A stretch of 64,000 nt of DNA. Origin: Acinetobacter sp. WU_MDCI_Axc73. Its GTDB lineage: Bacteria; Pseudomonadota; Gammaproteobacteria; Pseudomonadales; Moraxellaceae. Shown piece by piece: positions 46,407 through 56,605 of the stretch. Numbering within the stretch: position 1 is the first letter of the stretch; each line of letters begins with the position of its first letter. The notes beneath the pieces were generated by a model. The model was given only the letters and a program-made list of their open reading frames with translations, ran no database searches and was not told where the DNA came from. The stretch covers positions 1 through 64,000 of the forward strand of contig NZ_JAHPRO010000014.1 of assembly GCF_025562455.1 (NCBI RefSeq). The letters are read 5' to 3'. A program made the translations under genes and the position numbers.

Positions 46407-48110
46407 TCAATTTACTTTTTTTAATTCAGGCGTATTTAACGGAGCTTGGCGAGGCTGTGCGTATTGTTGCCATGCGTACGCTATTTTAAACAAAGTAGGT
46501 TCTGCAAATTCACGACCTAAAATTTCCATGCCGACTGGAACTCGTGGCAGACTTGGACTAGTTGTGACCATTCCAGCAGGGAGGTTCATCGCAGGAAAGC
46601 CTGAAAATGGGCTGAGTCGGTTATTAGTACCCGTGGTAGGACTTCCACCTAATACCGAAGGTAGACCTTGAATGGTTGGATATAACAGGACATCATAAGC
46701 TGCCCCCTTAGTAACGCCATCAAGGGTTTTATTATCCAGTGCATTATTGAGTCGAGTTCGTACAAAGTTAGGACGCTCCTCGGTATTTTTCTTATATTCT
46801 GCCATGATATTTTCAGCGCTTAGATCAATATTATAGGCATTAAAGTTACTGCGAGCTTCTCCACTTGCGAGAATTTCATCGTAGCTTAGATAGTGATGAT
46901 CTTTAACATTTGACCAAGATTGTAAATATTTGGTCAAACTGGTTTTAAATTCAAATGCTGACACGCTTCTATAACTGGTCAAGATTGCATTTAAGTCGTC
47001 TATGTCCACATCATCTACTGTGGCACCAGCGGCTTTTAATTGAGAAATTGCATTATCAATGGTGTTATTGACCAACTGAGTTTCAGTACTGTTGTTGCTA
47101 CCAAATAATGCACGAACTACGCCGATGTGAGCCTCTTTTAACGCATCTTTGTTTAATGATGCGGTATAGCTTGTTGGAACATTTGTCATCGTCTGATAAG
47201 CAATACTTCCATTCAGCAAAGGTGCATTGATATCCATGTTCGAGCGTTGATTGGAGAATAAACTAGCATCATATCCAGTCATCTGATCCATAAGAATTGC
47301 ACAATCCTGTACAGCTCGGCACATTGGACCTGCGGTATCTTGAAATGGGGCGAGGGGAATAATGCCACTTTGGCTGACTAAACGTAGACTTGGACGTAAA
47401 CCAAATAACCCTTCAACTGAAGAGGGTACACGTACTGAGCCTCCAGTATCTGTGCCAATTCCCACTTGTGCAAAGCTGGCTGAAATAGATGCCCCTGTTC
47501 CTGATGATGATCCACCAGGACCTTTACTTAAATCATAAGCGTTTTTGACTTGACCACCACGTGGATGTGTACCATTGCCCTGAAAACCAAAAGCAAATTC
47601 ATCTAAGTTTGCTTTACCAATGATAATGCCGCCAGCATCACGAATTTTTTTTATAATATAGGCATCCTGCTCTGGCTGGCTATACATTAATGCTTTAGAG
47701 CCAGCACTGGTTGGCATATCGAAGGTATCAATATTGTCTTTTGGCAAAACGGTAACACAATGCATAGGTCCAATAAGCTTTCCGTTTTGTTTAAAATACG
47801 CATCTAATTTATCTGCTTCAGTTAATGCAGTTTCACTGACTGTAATCACACTATTGAGTGTTACACCCTGTTTGTCATAGGTATTTATACGATTAATGTA
47901 ACCTTGTACGACTTGATGACAAGTTATACCTCCAGTTTTAATGGAAGTTTGCATTTGCTCGATTGTCCCTTCTACAAACTGATAAGGCTGAGGTGTGACA
48001 TGATTATTGCTTTGTGAATTATCGTCGCTGTCATTACAACCTGATATGAAACCTGTAAGGATGAAGAAAGGTAAGCTGAACCGTTTTAAGAGATAGGAGT
48101 GGTGAGTCAT
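46407..48110 (-). CDS. lipoprotein amidase-signature hydrolase
   Basis: A 567-aa amidase-signature enzyme. The signal has lipobox FISGC with Cys25, followed by an acidic NDSDD stretch; Asn after Cys allows outer-membrane sorting. The Ser-cisSer-Lys triad is visible as Lys124 (LPKDNI), Ser201 (PGGSSSG) and Ser225 (TDTGGSVR), the last 24 residues apart as in the family. It hydrolyses some amide in the periplasm. GatA is excluded by the signal, and peptide amidases or fatty-acid-amide hydrolases are the nearest guesses. Confidence 0.85.
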   Translation of the reverse strand: MTHHSYLLKRFSLPFFILTGFISGCNDSDDNSQSNNHVTPQPYQFVEGTIEQMQTSIKTGGITCHQVVQGYINRINTYDKQGVTLNSVITVSETALTEADKLDAYFKQNGKLIGPMHCVTVLPKDNIDTFDMPTSAGSKALMYSQPEQDAYIIKKIRDAGGIIIGKANLDEFAFGFQGNGTHPRGGQVKNAYDLSKGPGGSSSGTGASISASFAQVGIGTDTGGSVRVPSSVEGLFGLRPSLRLVSQSGIIPLAPFQDTAGPMCRAVQDCAILMDQMTGYDASLFSNQRSNMDINAPLLNGSIAYQTMTNVPTSYTASLNKDALKEAHIGVVRALFGSNNSTETQLVNNTIDNAISQLKAAGATVDDVDIDDLNAILTSYRSVSAFEFKTSLTKYLQSWSNVKDHHYLSYDEILASGEARSNFNAYNIDLSAENIMAEYKKNTEERPNFVRTRLNNALDNKTLDGVTKGAAYDVLLYPTIQGLPSVLGGSPTTGTNNRLSPFSGFPAMNLPAGMVTTSPSLPRVPVGMEILGREFAEPTLFKIAYAWQQYAQPRQAPLNTPELKKVN

Positions 48111-48233
48111 GATTTTGCCCCGAAATAAATCAATAATTTACAGCAAGAGCAATAAAGCAATATAAGTGCCAATAATTTAACTAAATCATTTTCTTACTTA
48201 GACTATTGGCATTTGATAAGTCATCTCTAGTTT

Positions 48234-49334
48234 TTACGACATGACTTGTTGATAAAGTTTGATGGTTTCATTGCACATTTCGTCTAAACTAAATTGATGT
48301 ACAGGCGCAACAGTTTGCGGATGATCAATATGTTGACGTACAGCGCTGAATAATGCGTCTCGATCATCTACTTCAATCAAACCTTGTGGGTACAAATGCG
48401 ATAAAATCTCTGCAACGCCACCACGGTTCCATCCAATGACTGGTGTCCCCACCGAAAGTGCCTCAAGGGCAGTTCGACCAAAAGTCTCTGCTTGATTGGA
48501 AAGAGATAGCACAATGTCGCTTAAAGCAAGCCATTCACGAATCTCAGAAGTATGCCCCACAAACGTGATCTTTTCTCTGAGCCCTCGATCCTGAATGGTC
48601 GCTTCGAGTTCATCTAGATACGCTTTCTTTTTAGGATCGGCGCCACCTACCACAATCGCATGAACATCGGGTTCATCAGTTTGAAGTTTCTCAATCAATT
48701 CAATCAGGGTTTCATGACCTTTAAGACGACTGATACGTCCTGGCAGGCAGATTAAAAATTTATTTTCTAATTGTGGAAACAACGTGTATTGCTGATTGAT
48801 CCATTGAACAGAAGGCTGATAACCATGAGGAAATGCTTTAGGATCAATTCCACGATAAATTCGAACAATATCTTGTGGCGGGCAGGTTTTATAATGATCG
48901 GTAATATATTTCACCACACTGTCTGACACCGCAATGACTTTTTCCGCTTGTGTCATAATCGCGCTATAACGATTGACTGAATAAAATCCATGTACTGTGC
49001 TAATTAAATGTGGGCGTTTATCTTTTTGAATGCCGCGTAATGCAAAATGTGTAAGCCATGCAGGGACACGCGAGCGAACATGTACAATGTCGGGTTGATG
49101 CTCCTCGATCAGCTTACGCAACGGACGGATTTGCCAAAGGCTAGAGAATGATTTTTTATGAATAGCTAGGGTAAGATGCGTAGAACCTTCAGCTTCAAGC
49201 TGAGAGACCAAACGTCCGCCGTTTGATACCACGATTGATTGATGTCCTGCCTTAATCAATGCACGTGCTATTTCAAGTGTTCCACGTTCAACACCGCCAC
49301 TATTCAGCTCAGGAAGAAGTTGCATCACTTTCAT
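48234..49334 (-). CDS. glycosyltransferase family 4 (LOS core type)
   Basis: A 366-aa GT-B glycosyltransferase. The N-terminal donor-side motif is LPELNSGGVERGTLE, and the GT4 C-terminal motif is SLSNQAETFGRTALEALSVGTPVIGW, with the glutamates of the EX7E signature. ATG at 49334 has GAGA upstream; a TTG at 49346 opens the frame earlier without support. It ends a two-gene operon behind the acyltransferase (27 nt gap). Lipid A/LOS assembly is the likely role. Confidence 0.85.
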   Translation of the reverse strand: MKVMQLLPELNSGGVERGTLEIARALIKAGHQSIVVSNGGRLVSQLEAEGSTHLTLAIHKKSFSSLWQIRPLRKLIEEHQPDIVHVRSRVPAWLTHFALRGIQKDKRPHLISTVHGFYSVNRYSAIMTQAEKVIAVSDSVVKYITDHYKTCPPQDIVRIYRGIDPKAFPHGYQPSVQWINQQYTLFPQLENKFLICLPGRISRLKGHETLIELIEKLQTDEPDVHAIVVGGADPKKKAYLDELEATIQDRGLREKITFVGHTSEIREWLALSDIVLSLSNQAETFGRTALEALSVGTPVIGWNRGGVAEILSHLYPQGLIEVDDRDALFSAVRQHIDHPQTVAPVHQFSLDEMCNETIKLYQQVMS

Positions 49335-49361
49335 GTTGTATCTCAATGAGGTATTTGAATA

Positions 49362-50297
49362 TTAATAAATGGATTCATAGCCATCAGGACGGCTTTTAAA
49401 ACGGCGATGAAACCACATATATTGAGTTGGTGCGATTCTAAGTTGGTTTTCTATAATGTGGTTAACACGTGTTGCATCATCAATTTCGTCGTCACTTGGC
49501 ATATTTTCAACCGCTGCTTCAATTAAAACATGGTATTTCGGATCACGAATATCACCATGACGATAAAAATACAATGGAACTGCTGCTGCTTTGGAAATTT
49601 TGAGTAAGCGTCGATGTGCAGTCACCGTTGCTGCTGGTACGCCGAAAAAGGGTGCCATGACACCTTGTTTTAAGCCAAAGTCCTGATCGGGGCTGTACCA
49701 GATGGCATCGGTATCTTTGAGTTTACGAATCAGTCCACGCATATCATCATGATCAATTTGATGTTTATAAATCGTGGCACGACAACGGTAAATCAACATA
49801 TCGAGTAAGGGATTATTTTGTGGTCGATAAACCACATCAGGTTCAAAATATTGTGAACAGATATACCCCCCAGCATCTAGCAATGTACTATGAGTGCCGA
49901 GCAATAAAACTCCCTGACCATTTGCTTTTGCATGAGTGATATGCTCAAGACCTTCAATACTAGAACGGTCTTTAAACCACTGCGGTGAGTACCATGCATT
50001 AAGTGTTTCAAACACGCCAACCATCATGTCGATAAATACTTGTCTGGCGTGCTGTTCAACTTCTTGTGGAGACCATTCTGGAAAGCAGACTTCAAGATTC
50101 CGAATCGTGGTTTTGCGTCTGGACTTTAAATATTTAAAAGACACACGCCCCATGACATGAGCCAAACGCCATTGAATTGACCACGGTAAGATGGCTAGAA
50201 GCATTAAAAATACAATGCCGATCCAGATGCCCCAATATTTAGGTAATAAAAAAGACCATTGGAATTCACCTGGCGTATAGGATGGTTGCTGACTCAT
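49362..50297 (-). CDS. lpxL: lipid A biosynthesis lauroyl acyltransferase (LpxL/HtrB family)
   Basis: A 311-aa inner-membrane acyltransferase that adds a secondary acyl chain to lipid A. One N-terminal span (about residues 22-40) is followed by the catalytic HSTLLD (H-X4-D) at about residue 137 and the motif AIWYSPDQDFG that shapes the acyl pocket. Length fits LpxL rather than the larger LpxM variants, though the two cannot be separated surely by eye. The glycosyltransferase gene follows in the same operon. Confidence 0.83.
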   Translation of the reverse strand: MSQQPSYTPGEFQWSFLLPKYWGIWIGIVFLMLLAILPWSIQWRLAHVMGRVSFKYLKSRRKTTIRNLEVCFPEWSPQEVEQHARQVFIDMMVGVFETLNAWYSPQWFKDRSSIEGLEHITHAKANGQGVLLLGTHSTLLDAGGYICSQYFEPDVVYRPQNNPLLDMLIYRCRATIYKHQIDHDDMRGLIRKLKDTDAIWYSPDQDFGLKQGVMAPFFGVPAATVTAHRRLLKISKAAAVPLYFYRHGDIRDPKYHVLIEAAVENMPSDDEIDDATRVNHIIENQLRIAPTQYMWFHRRFKSRPDGYESIY

Positions 50298-50481
50298 GCT
50301 TATTTAGGAACGACCAATCATGATTTGAGATGACAGCAGTGTAACATGAAGTGATTTTTAACCAACAGATTAGCAGGTGATGTAATCTAAATTGCAATGC
50401 ATAAGAATGAGTTATATGGGTAGGGTAGAGCGCATGGTGTCATGATAGCGTTTTGATGTTTTCTAAAGTCTTAATTTGAAA

Positions 50482-50508
50482 CAAGGCCTATTTTTTAAAT
50501 AGACCTTG
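50482..50508 (-). terminator. imperfect hairpin after ggt
   Basis: CAAGGCCTATTT pairs with AAATAGACCTTG with one mismatch. On the minus strand it is followed only by TTT, so the call as terminator is modest. Confidence 0.5.
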
Positions 50509-50535
50509 CTATGATTTACAATGAATATTAATAAA

Positions 50536-52275
50536 TTAATAACCAGCCGCAAGCCCATCGCTGCGTGGATCGGTTGCAGCACTGATTACACCAGTTTTAC
50601 GATCAATGGCAATCGCGCCTGCATGACCCATAGTGTCGGTATAATCATCCAACATTTCAATCGGTTGACCACGGTCTTTCAAAGTCTTGGTCACATCGGC
50701 AGCAATACGGCTTTCAAGTTTTAAAGTATTCGACTCTGCACCCCAAGTACGACCATATAACCAACGTGGAGCGGCAACAGCCTCTTGTACACTCATGCCA
50801 TAGTCGACAACTCGTGTTGCAATCGCAGCTTGAGTTTGTGGCTGGCCTTCACCCCCCATCGTGCCATAAATCAAAACAGGTTGTTGATTTTTATCTAGCA
50901 TCATGGCTGCATTAAGGGTGTGAAAAGTACGTTTTTTGGGCTCTAAATGATTAACATTTTTCGGGTCAAGCGAGAAGAAACTTCCACGGTTTTGTAACAA
51001 TACGCCTGTACCTTTAGCGACCACAGCTGAACCAAAATCATGGTAAATACTCTGAATGAGGGAAACGGCATTGCCATCTTTATCGATCACGCCAAGCCAA
51101 ACTGTATCGCCTTTAGGCTCAAGAGGTGGATTTTTACCTGCGGCTTTGGTCATATCAATACGTTGTGCTTGATCTTTCCCATGTTGTTCAGACAGTAAAA
51201 ATTTAAGTGGAATTGGCGAGAATTTAGGATCGGTTAAATATTTATCTCGATCAATGAATGCTTCTTTGGTGGCCTCAACCAACAGATGATAATAATCTGC
51301 TGAGCCTTCTGGAATTGCACTCACATTGAAATTGTTGAGGATATTGAGAATTTCTAAGGATGCCATGCCTTGGGTATTGGGTGGCAAATTATAAGCAGTA
51401 TATTGGCGATATTTTACCGACAAAGGATCGACCCAATCTGCTGTATGTTGTTTAAAATCATTTAACGTCAACACACCGCCATTGGCTTGCAAGTCTTTAA
51501 CAATTGCTTTGGCAATGGAACCGTCATAAAATTCTTTTGCGCCTTTCGTGGCAATTGTATTCAAAGTCTGGGCAAGGTCAGGTTGCTTAAATACATCTCC
51601 CACTTGATAAGGTGAACCATCAGATTTGAGATAAACCCGCTTAAACTCATCGAAACGTTGCAAGTTTCGTGCGACCGAGTCTTTAGTATCAGTATTAATT
51701 GCTTCCCAGCGCGCTAAAGAGGGCGTAACAGCAAAACCTTGAGATGCATACATGATCGGTTTATTAAACAAATCTTTCCAAGCTAAACCTTTGTTGGTCA
51801 TGGAACCAGATGCGTATTTATACGCTTGATCCCATCCTGAAACGATTCCAGGAACCGTATTGGCAGATAGATAACCACGGCTTGGAATTTTGTCATAGCC
51901 TTTGGATTTATAAAAATCAATGGTGACATTTTCTCCAGCACGACCACTTGCATTCAAAGCACGTACTTGTTTAGTTTTGGCATTATAAATCAGCCAGAAG
52001 TTATCCCCACCAATGGTATTCATCTGTGGATAAACCACAGCTAAAGTTGCGGCAGCAGAAATTGCGGCATCGACTGCATTACCACCTTTTTGTAAGGTTT
52101 CGATTGCTGCCTGTGTTGCTAAATAATTAGGGGTTGTAACCGCTGCATTGGTGAGCATTGGATCGAGACAGCTTGAAGCTGTTTGGCAGTATTTGCCGGG
52201 TGATTGTTCTGCAAAAATAGATGTACTTATAACCGTTAGAAAAACAGATGCTGTAAGGAAGGAGAGCTTAGACAT
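50536..52275 (-). CDS. ggt: gamma-glutamyltransferase
   Basis: A 579-aa periplasmic autoprocessed N-terminal-nucleophile hydrolase that splits glutathione and related gamma-glutamyl compounds. The ATG at 52275 yields a signal peptide (KLSFLTASVFLTVISTSIFA); the longer frame to 52329 hides it. Autoprocessing is expected before the threonine of GDTVWLGVID, at about residue 391, which starts the small subunit. It lacks the second Thr-His typical after the nucleophile in E. coli GGT, so it may belong to a divergent subgroup. GGMNTIGGDNF-like PQMNTIGGDNF loop is present. Confidence 0.87.
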   Translation of the reverse strand: MSKLSFLTASVFLTVISTSIFAEQSPGKYCQTASSCLDPMLTNAAVTTPNYLATQAAIETLQKGGNAVDAAISAAATLAVVYPQMNTIGGDNFWLIYNAKTKQVRALNASGRAGENVTIDFYKSKGYDKIPSRGYLSANTVPGIVSGWDQAYKYASGSMTNKGLAWKDLFNKPIMYASQGFAVTPSLARWEAINTDTKDSVARNLQRFDEFKRVYLKSDGSPYQVGDVFKQPDLAQTLNTIATKGAKEFYDGSIAKAIVKDLQANGGVLTLNDFKQHTADWVDPLSVKYRQYTAYNLPPNTQGMASLEILNILNNFNVSAIPEGSADYYHLLVEATKEAFIDRDKYLTDPKFSPIPLKFLLSEQHGKDQAQRIDMTKAAGKNPPLEPKGDTVWLGVIDKDGNAVSLIQSIYHDFGSAVVAKGTGVLLQNRGSFFSLDPKNVNHLEPKKRTFHTLNAAMMLDKNQQPVLIYGTMGGEGQPQTQAAIATRVVDYGMSVQEAVAAPRWLYGRTWGAESNTLKLESRIAADVTKTLKDRGQPIEMLDDYTDTMGHAGAIAIDRKTGVISAATDPRSDGLAAGY

Positions 52276-52497
52276 TGAAAAAATTACCTGAAACAAATCT
52301 AGAGGCTGAATTAGCAATAAATATGCCATGATTACAATAATTTAATTTTAATGTTGTTTTAGGTTTTTATTTAAGTATTTTTTAATAATTAGGATTGTTA
52401 TCTTGCATTTAGTTTAGTTTTTCTAAATTATAGTGACAGTTAAATATACAATTCAGGAATGTATGTCGCCAATAAAAGGCGACATTTTCGTTCAAAA

Positions 52498-53130
52498 TTA
52501 ACGACGCTGATCCAATAGAATGCGTACTGCGAGTGCTGCCAAAACTGTACCCATGAACCAGCGTTGCAACTTTGCCCAGACAGGTTCTCGTTGTAAAAAA
52601 GTAGCAATCGTTCCTGCGGAAAACACGATGAGAGCATTGATGGAAACACTTACCATAATTTGAATGATTCCAAGCTGGATAGATTGAAATAGGATACTGG
52701 CATGTTGTGGATGAATAAACTGCGGCAACAATGACAAATACATGATGGCAATTTTAGGATTAAGTAAGTTGGTGAAAAACCCCATTAAAAAAAGTTTGAT
52801 TGGAGAATCAGACGATAAATTTTTGATATCAAAAATTGGATCCGCATTGGGCTTTAAGGCTTTCCATGCTAACCAAAGTAAATAAATAGCACCAGCAATA
52901 CGAATGGCATCATAGGCATAAGGAATAGCAACCACGAGTACTGTGATGCCAAGTGAAGCGCATAACATATAAAATATGAAGCCTGTTGCAACGCCAGCAA
53001 GAGAAATAAAACCCGCAGTTTTGCCTTGGCAAATCGATCGTGAAATCAGATAGATCATATTTGGGCCAGGTGTAAGTACCATAGCCAGACAAATCAATGC
53101 AAAGGCGATAACTTGAGAAGCATCGAGCAT
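52498..53130 (-). CDS. LysE family amino-acid exporter
   Basis: A 210-aa RhtB/LysE-type efflux carrier with five to six spans. The signature ALICLAMVLTPGPNMIYLISRSI is at residues 10-32, and the second motif GFFTNLLNPKIAIMYLSLLPQF is near residue 117. No neighbour identifies the substrate. Confidence 0.88.
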   Translation of the reverse strand: MLDASQVIAFALICLAMVLTPGPNMIYLISRSICQGKTAGFISLAGVATGFIFYMLCASLGITVLVVAIPYAYDAIRIAGAIYLLWLAWKALKPNADPIFDIKNLSSDSPIKLFLMGFFTNLLNPKIAIMYLSLLPQFIHPQHASILFQSIQLGIIQIMVSVSINALIVFSAGTIATFLQREPVWAKLQRWFMGTVLAALAVRILLDQRR

Positions 53131-53221
53131 ACTTGTTTTCTCATGATTTATTATGATTGCTGATTTTAATTGTTATAGCGGCAAACGCGTAATTTTGTAA
53201 ATCTTATTTTTGACATATATC

Positions 53222-53256
53222 AAAAAACCTCTCAATCTTAAGTAAGACGAGAGGTT
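53222..53256 (-). terminator. intrinsic terminator of uup
   Basis: Stem AACCTCTC/GAGAGGTT (53226-53233 and 53249-53256). On the minus strand it ends in TTTTTT, 13 nt after the uup stop. Confidence 0.8.
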
Positions 53257-53268
53257 GTTTTTGAATGA

Positions 53269-55173
53269 TTAATTGCCTTTAGTTAAATTTTCCAGTTCGT
53301 CCCAACGTTCCAATTTTTCAAGCAATTGTTCCTCAATTTCAGCCAATCGTTGGCTGGCTTGAGTCGCTGCTGTGGCATCTTTTACAAACCAAGAACCATC
53401 AGCTAGCTTTTGAGAAAGGTCGGTTTGTTCGGCTTCTAGTTTTTCAATTTCGGCAGGGAGTTGCTCAAGCTCACGTTGATCTTTAAAACTTAGTTTAACT
53501 TTCTTGGCTTGAACAGGGGCTTTATTTGATTCTGCTTTGGCTTGAGCTTTTTTAACATCAGATTTTTGATCAACGACAGTTTGATTTGGACGCTGCAATA
53601 GATAATCTTGATAGCCGCCGACATATTCTTCGATTCCACCTTGACCATCGAAGACCCATGTTGAGGTCACCACATTGTCCATAAATGCGCGGTCATGGCT
53701 AATTAAAAGTAAAGTACCTTTATATTCAGCGAGCATTTCTTCAAGTAATTCTAACGTCACCATATCCAGATCATTGGTCGGTTCGTCCATCACGATCAGA
53801 TTAGATGGTTTTAGTAATAATTTCGCGAGTAAAACACGATTACGCTCGCCACCTGACAATGCTTTGACAGGAGTACGCGCACGCTCAGGCGAAAACAGGA
53901 AATCTTGTAAATAACTATAAATATGGCGGCGCTGGCCATTCACATCGATAAAGTCTGAGCCTTCAGAGACATTCGCCATCACTGACTTTTCTAAGTCCAA
54001 TTGATTTCGCAATTGATCAAAATAAGCAACTTCAAGCTGAGTACCTGTTTTAACTGTTCCCTGATGTGCTATATCACCTAAAATCGCTTTAATTAAGGTT
54101 GTTTTGCCGACACCATTATCACCGACAAGTCCGATACGGTCACCACGTAGTACGATTGCAGAGAAATCACGAATCAGTAGATTACTATCGTAACTAACAC
54201 TAAGATGCTCAATATCAAAGACCAACTTGCCAGAGCGTTGCGCATCCTGCACACCCATATTAACTTTGCCCTGCTGAAAGCGACGTGCTTTAGACTCTTC
54301 ACGCAAATCTTTTAGGGCACGAACGCGACCTTCATTACGGGTACGGCGTGCTTTAATCCCTTGACGAATCCACGCCTCCTCTTCTGCAAGTTTCTTTTCA
54401 AACAAGGCATTTTGTTTTTCTTCAGCTTCGAGTTGCTGTGCTTTTAAATCTAAGTAGCGAGAATAGTTACCTTCATAGCTACGTAAAATACCTCGATCTA
54501 GTTCTACAATGCGGGTTGCCAAACGATCCACAAAAGAACGGTCATGCGAAATAAACAGTAAAGTTAAATTATTTTGCTCGAGTAAGAATTTTTCTAGCCA
54601 TTCAATACTTTCAACATCCAAGTGGTTAGTCGGCTCATCAAGCAGTAAAATATCAGGTTGGGTCAGTAACGCGCGCGCAAGTAACACGCGACGTTTACGG
54701 CCACCTGACAGGTCAGCAAGATCGGCATCTGGATCTAGTCCCATTTTCCCTAAAATCGTATTGACCTTGTTTTCTAGTGCCCAGCCATCCACTTGATCCA
54801 GTTTATGCTGTAAATGTCCCATTCGGTCACAAGCATCCATATCGCCTAATACGCAGGCATCACTGGCTTCATGGTATTCTTTGAGGACGGTTGCTGCTTC
54901 GCCTGCACCATCGGCGACGATATCCGCAACTTTACCCGAATCCATTGGAACGTCTTGAGCAAGCATGGAAACAGTCAGTCCATTTTGAATAGAAACTTCA
55001 CCGCGATCGGGCAAGAGACTTCCCTCAATCAGCTTAAGTAAAGTAGACTTGCCTTCGCCATTACGACCGATCAAACACACTCGTTCGCCGCGCTCCAATA
55101 CAAAATTCGCGCCGTCGAGGAGGGCGGGTCCACCAAATGCCAGTTGGACATCCCTTAAAGTAATATAGGCCAT
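53269..55173 (-). CDS. uup: ABC-F ATPase Uup
   Basis: A 634-aa cytoplasmic protein with two ATP-binding cassettes: Walker A GRNGEGKSTLL and GDNGVGKTTLI, signature LSGGRKRRVLLARALL and LSGGERNRVLLAKLLL, Walker B DEPTNHLD and DEPTNDLD. The C-terminal coiled coil (about residues 560-630) is typical of Uup, an ABC-F factor acting on ribosomes or branched DNA. ATG at 55173 has GGAA eight bases upstream; a TTG at 55185 lies inside that site. No membrane spans, so it is not a transporter. slyX is divergent. Confidence 0.92.
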   Translation of the reverse strand: MAYITLRDVQLAFGGPALLDGANFVLERGERVCLIGRNGEGKSTLLKLIEGSLLPDRGEVSIQNGLTVSMLAQDVPMDSGKVADIVADGAGEAATVLKEYHEASDACVLGDMDACDRMGHLQHKLDQVDGWALENKVNTILGKMGLDPDADLADLSGGRKRRVLLARALLTQPDILLLDEPTNHLDVESIEWLEKFLLEQNNLTLLFISHDRSFVDRLATRIVELDRGILRSYEGNYSRYLDLKAQQLEAEEKQNALFEKKLAEEEAWIRQGIKARRTRNEGRVRALKDLREESKARRFQQGKVNMGVQDAQRSGKLVFDIEHLSVSYDSNLLIRDFSAIVLRGDRIGLVGDNGVGKTTLIKAILGDIAHQGTVKTGTQLEVAYFDQLRNQLDLEKSVMANVSEGSDFIDVNGQRRHIYSYLQDFLFSPERARTPVKALSGGERNRVLLAKLLLKPSNLIVMDEPTNDLDMVTLELLEEMLAEYKGTLLLISHDRAFMDNVVTSTWVFDGQGGIEEYVGGYQDYLLQRPNQTVVDQKSDVKKAQAKAESNKAPVQAKKVKLSFKDQRELEQLPAEIEKLEAEQTDLSQKLADGSWFVKDATAATQASQRLAEIEEQLLEKLERWDELENLTKGN

Positions 55174-55207
55174 AATGTTTTCCAAAATCCCAAATGAGGA
55201 GAGTTAA

Positions 55208-55453
55208 ATGACTAAACCAACAGATTATGATGATCATGCGTCATTTTCCGCACCCATTGAAGATTTGCAAGTCCGAATTGCATTTTTGGACGAATTAGTT
55301 GAGCAGTTAAATACTCAATTGGCCGTTCAATCTAAGGAACTTGCTGATTTAAAAAAACAAATGCAGCTTTTGTATCAACGTGTTGAAGCTTCAGATTTAT
55401 CTGAAGGAATTGCACCGTTTGATCCTTTGAGTAATAAACCGCCGCATTATTAA
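55208..55453 (+). CDS. slyX: SlyX family protein
   Basis: An 81-aa protein with a coiled coil from about residue 16 to 63 (LQVRIAFLDELVEQLNT) and the proline-rich tail PPHY, both hallmarks of SlyX. Function unknown. GAGG before the ATG. Divergent from uup with a 34-nt gap. Confidence 0.88.
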   Translation: MTKPTDYDDHASFSAPIEDLQVRIAFLDELVEQLNTQLAVQSKELADLKKQMQLLYQRVEASDLSEGIAPFDPLSNKPPHY

Positions 55454-55499
55454 TATGTATTTTGTTTTCATTGAATGTTAAACCAAAGTGATTTTCACC

Positions 55500-56513
55500 A
55501 TGAAAAATGTTGTTGTAATTGATCTTGAAAAAAATCCACTCCAAGCCAAGACGCTACGCGCCTATATTGAAAATGATCAATTGGTTTATCTATTTAATTT
55601 AATGGGTCATTTTGATTATTCATTGGAAGATATGACTGAGTTTTCTGGTTGGGTCAGCTCAGGTTTTATTATGATTTTGGATGCCCCTGTCACTTCAAGA
55701 AAAGAGTTTGGATATGCCATGATTGCAGGACAGTTACTGGCTTTAACTGAGGAAAATATTGAAATTGATTTGATTTCAAATCATAAAGAAATTCTGACTT
55801 TCATTGAAATTTTACAAAATTCAGGACGAAAGGTTCACTTACATCGGGCAGATAAAAGCAAGAAATCTGAATACAGCTTACCTACATCGACAAGTTTTCA
55901 AACGCAGCCGATATTAATGCAAGTCAAAAAATATTGCGATGCATTAGCCAGTACGAAGGGTTTACCAACGACTCTAGAGGGATTGCAAAACTCGATTTCA
56001 AATATTCTTAAATGTACTAATGAGCAAACTTCACAAATGGTTGCGATGTTGATCAATTTAAAAATCATTAGACAAGATACGTCGAAAGTAAGTTTTCGTA
56101 AAAAGATTTTGAAGCAATGGAGCAGTTTTGATTTAAATCAAAATAAAAAGCATGAAAAGAAAGCTTTGGAAGAATCTCACCCGACTACATTAAAAGGAAA
56201 AACTCAAACGGTCGCTATGCCACAAGTCGTAGTTGGCGATGTAGATAGCATTATGCAGTTTTTACAACAGCAGCAAGCAGTTACAGAAGGACCTTTTCCA
56301 CCTGAACTTGATGAATTGCAATGGCAAGTATTACAAAAACTGGATGAGCTTCAACACGATCGTCCCAAAGATATTTTTAGTTTAAGAGATCAGTTACACC
56401 GTTGGTTTCCTAAAGCAGATATTCAAATGCTCATGAAATCATTGCTAGATAAAGGTTATATTCAACTTGAAGATGACCAGTTACATTATACTGCGCAGAT
56501 GGTGATTCATTGA
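55500..56513 (+). CDS. PIN-like domain protein with C-terminal winged helix, active site apparently degenerate
   Basis: A 337-aa protein of unknown function. Residues 1-110 run like the PIN/NYN fold (strand ending VVVIDLEKNP, helix with GYAMIAGQLL, strand with IDLISNHKEILTFI, then GRKVHLHRAD). Nuclease members have D, E and D at these points. Here the later acidic positions read as E and H, so nuclease activity is doubtful. A charged linker (about 145-255) leads to a helical, winged-helix-like end (about 265-337, LRDQLHRWFP, LLDKGYIQL). ATG at 55500 is preferred over GTG at 55488; Shine-Dalgarno is weak. Confidence 0.6.
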   Translation: MKNVVVIDLEKNPLQAKTLRAYIENDQLVYLFNLMGHFDYSLEDMTEFSGWVSSGFIMILDAPVTSRKEFGYAMIAGQLLALTEENIEIDLISNHKEILTFIEILQNSGRKVHLHRADKSKKSEYSLPTSTSFQTQPILMQVKKYCDALASTKGLPTTLEGLQNSISNILKCTNEQTSQMVAMLINLKIIRQDTSKVSFRKKILKQWSSFDLNQNKKHEKKALEESHPTTLKGKTQTVAMPQVVVGDVDSIMQFLQQQQAVTEGPFPPELDELQWQVLQKLDELQHDRPKDIFSLRDQLHRWFPKADIQMLMKSLLDKGYIQLEDDQLHYTAQMVIH

Positions 56514-56605
56514 TTTTATAAAATAAAAGCACCATTAATAATGAAAAACTTGCGTTTTATATTGTGCTTATGCAAATCTAATAATAGAACATGACAGGGT
56601 TAAGT

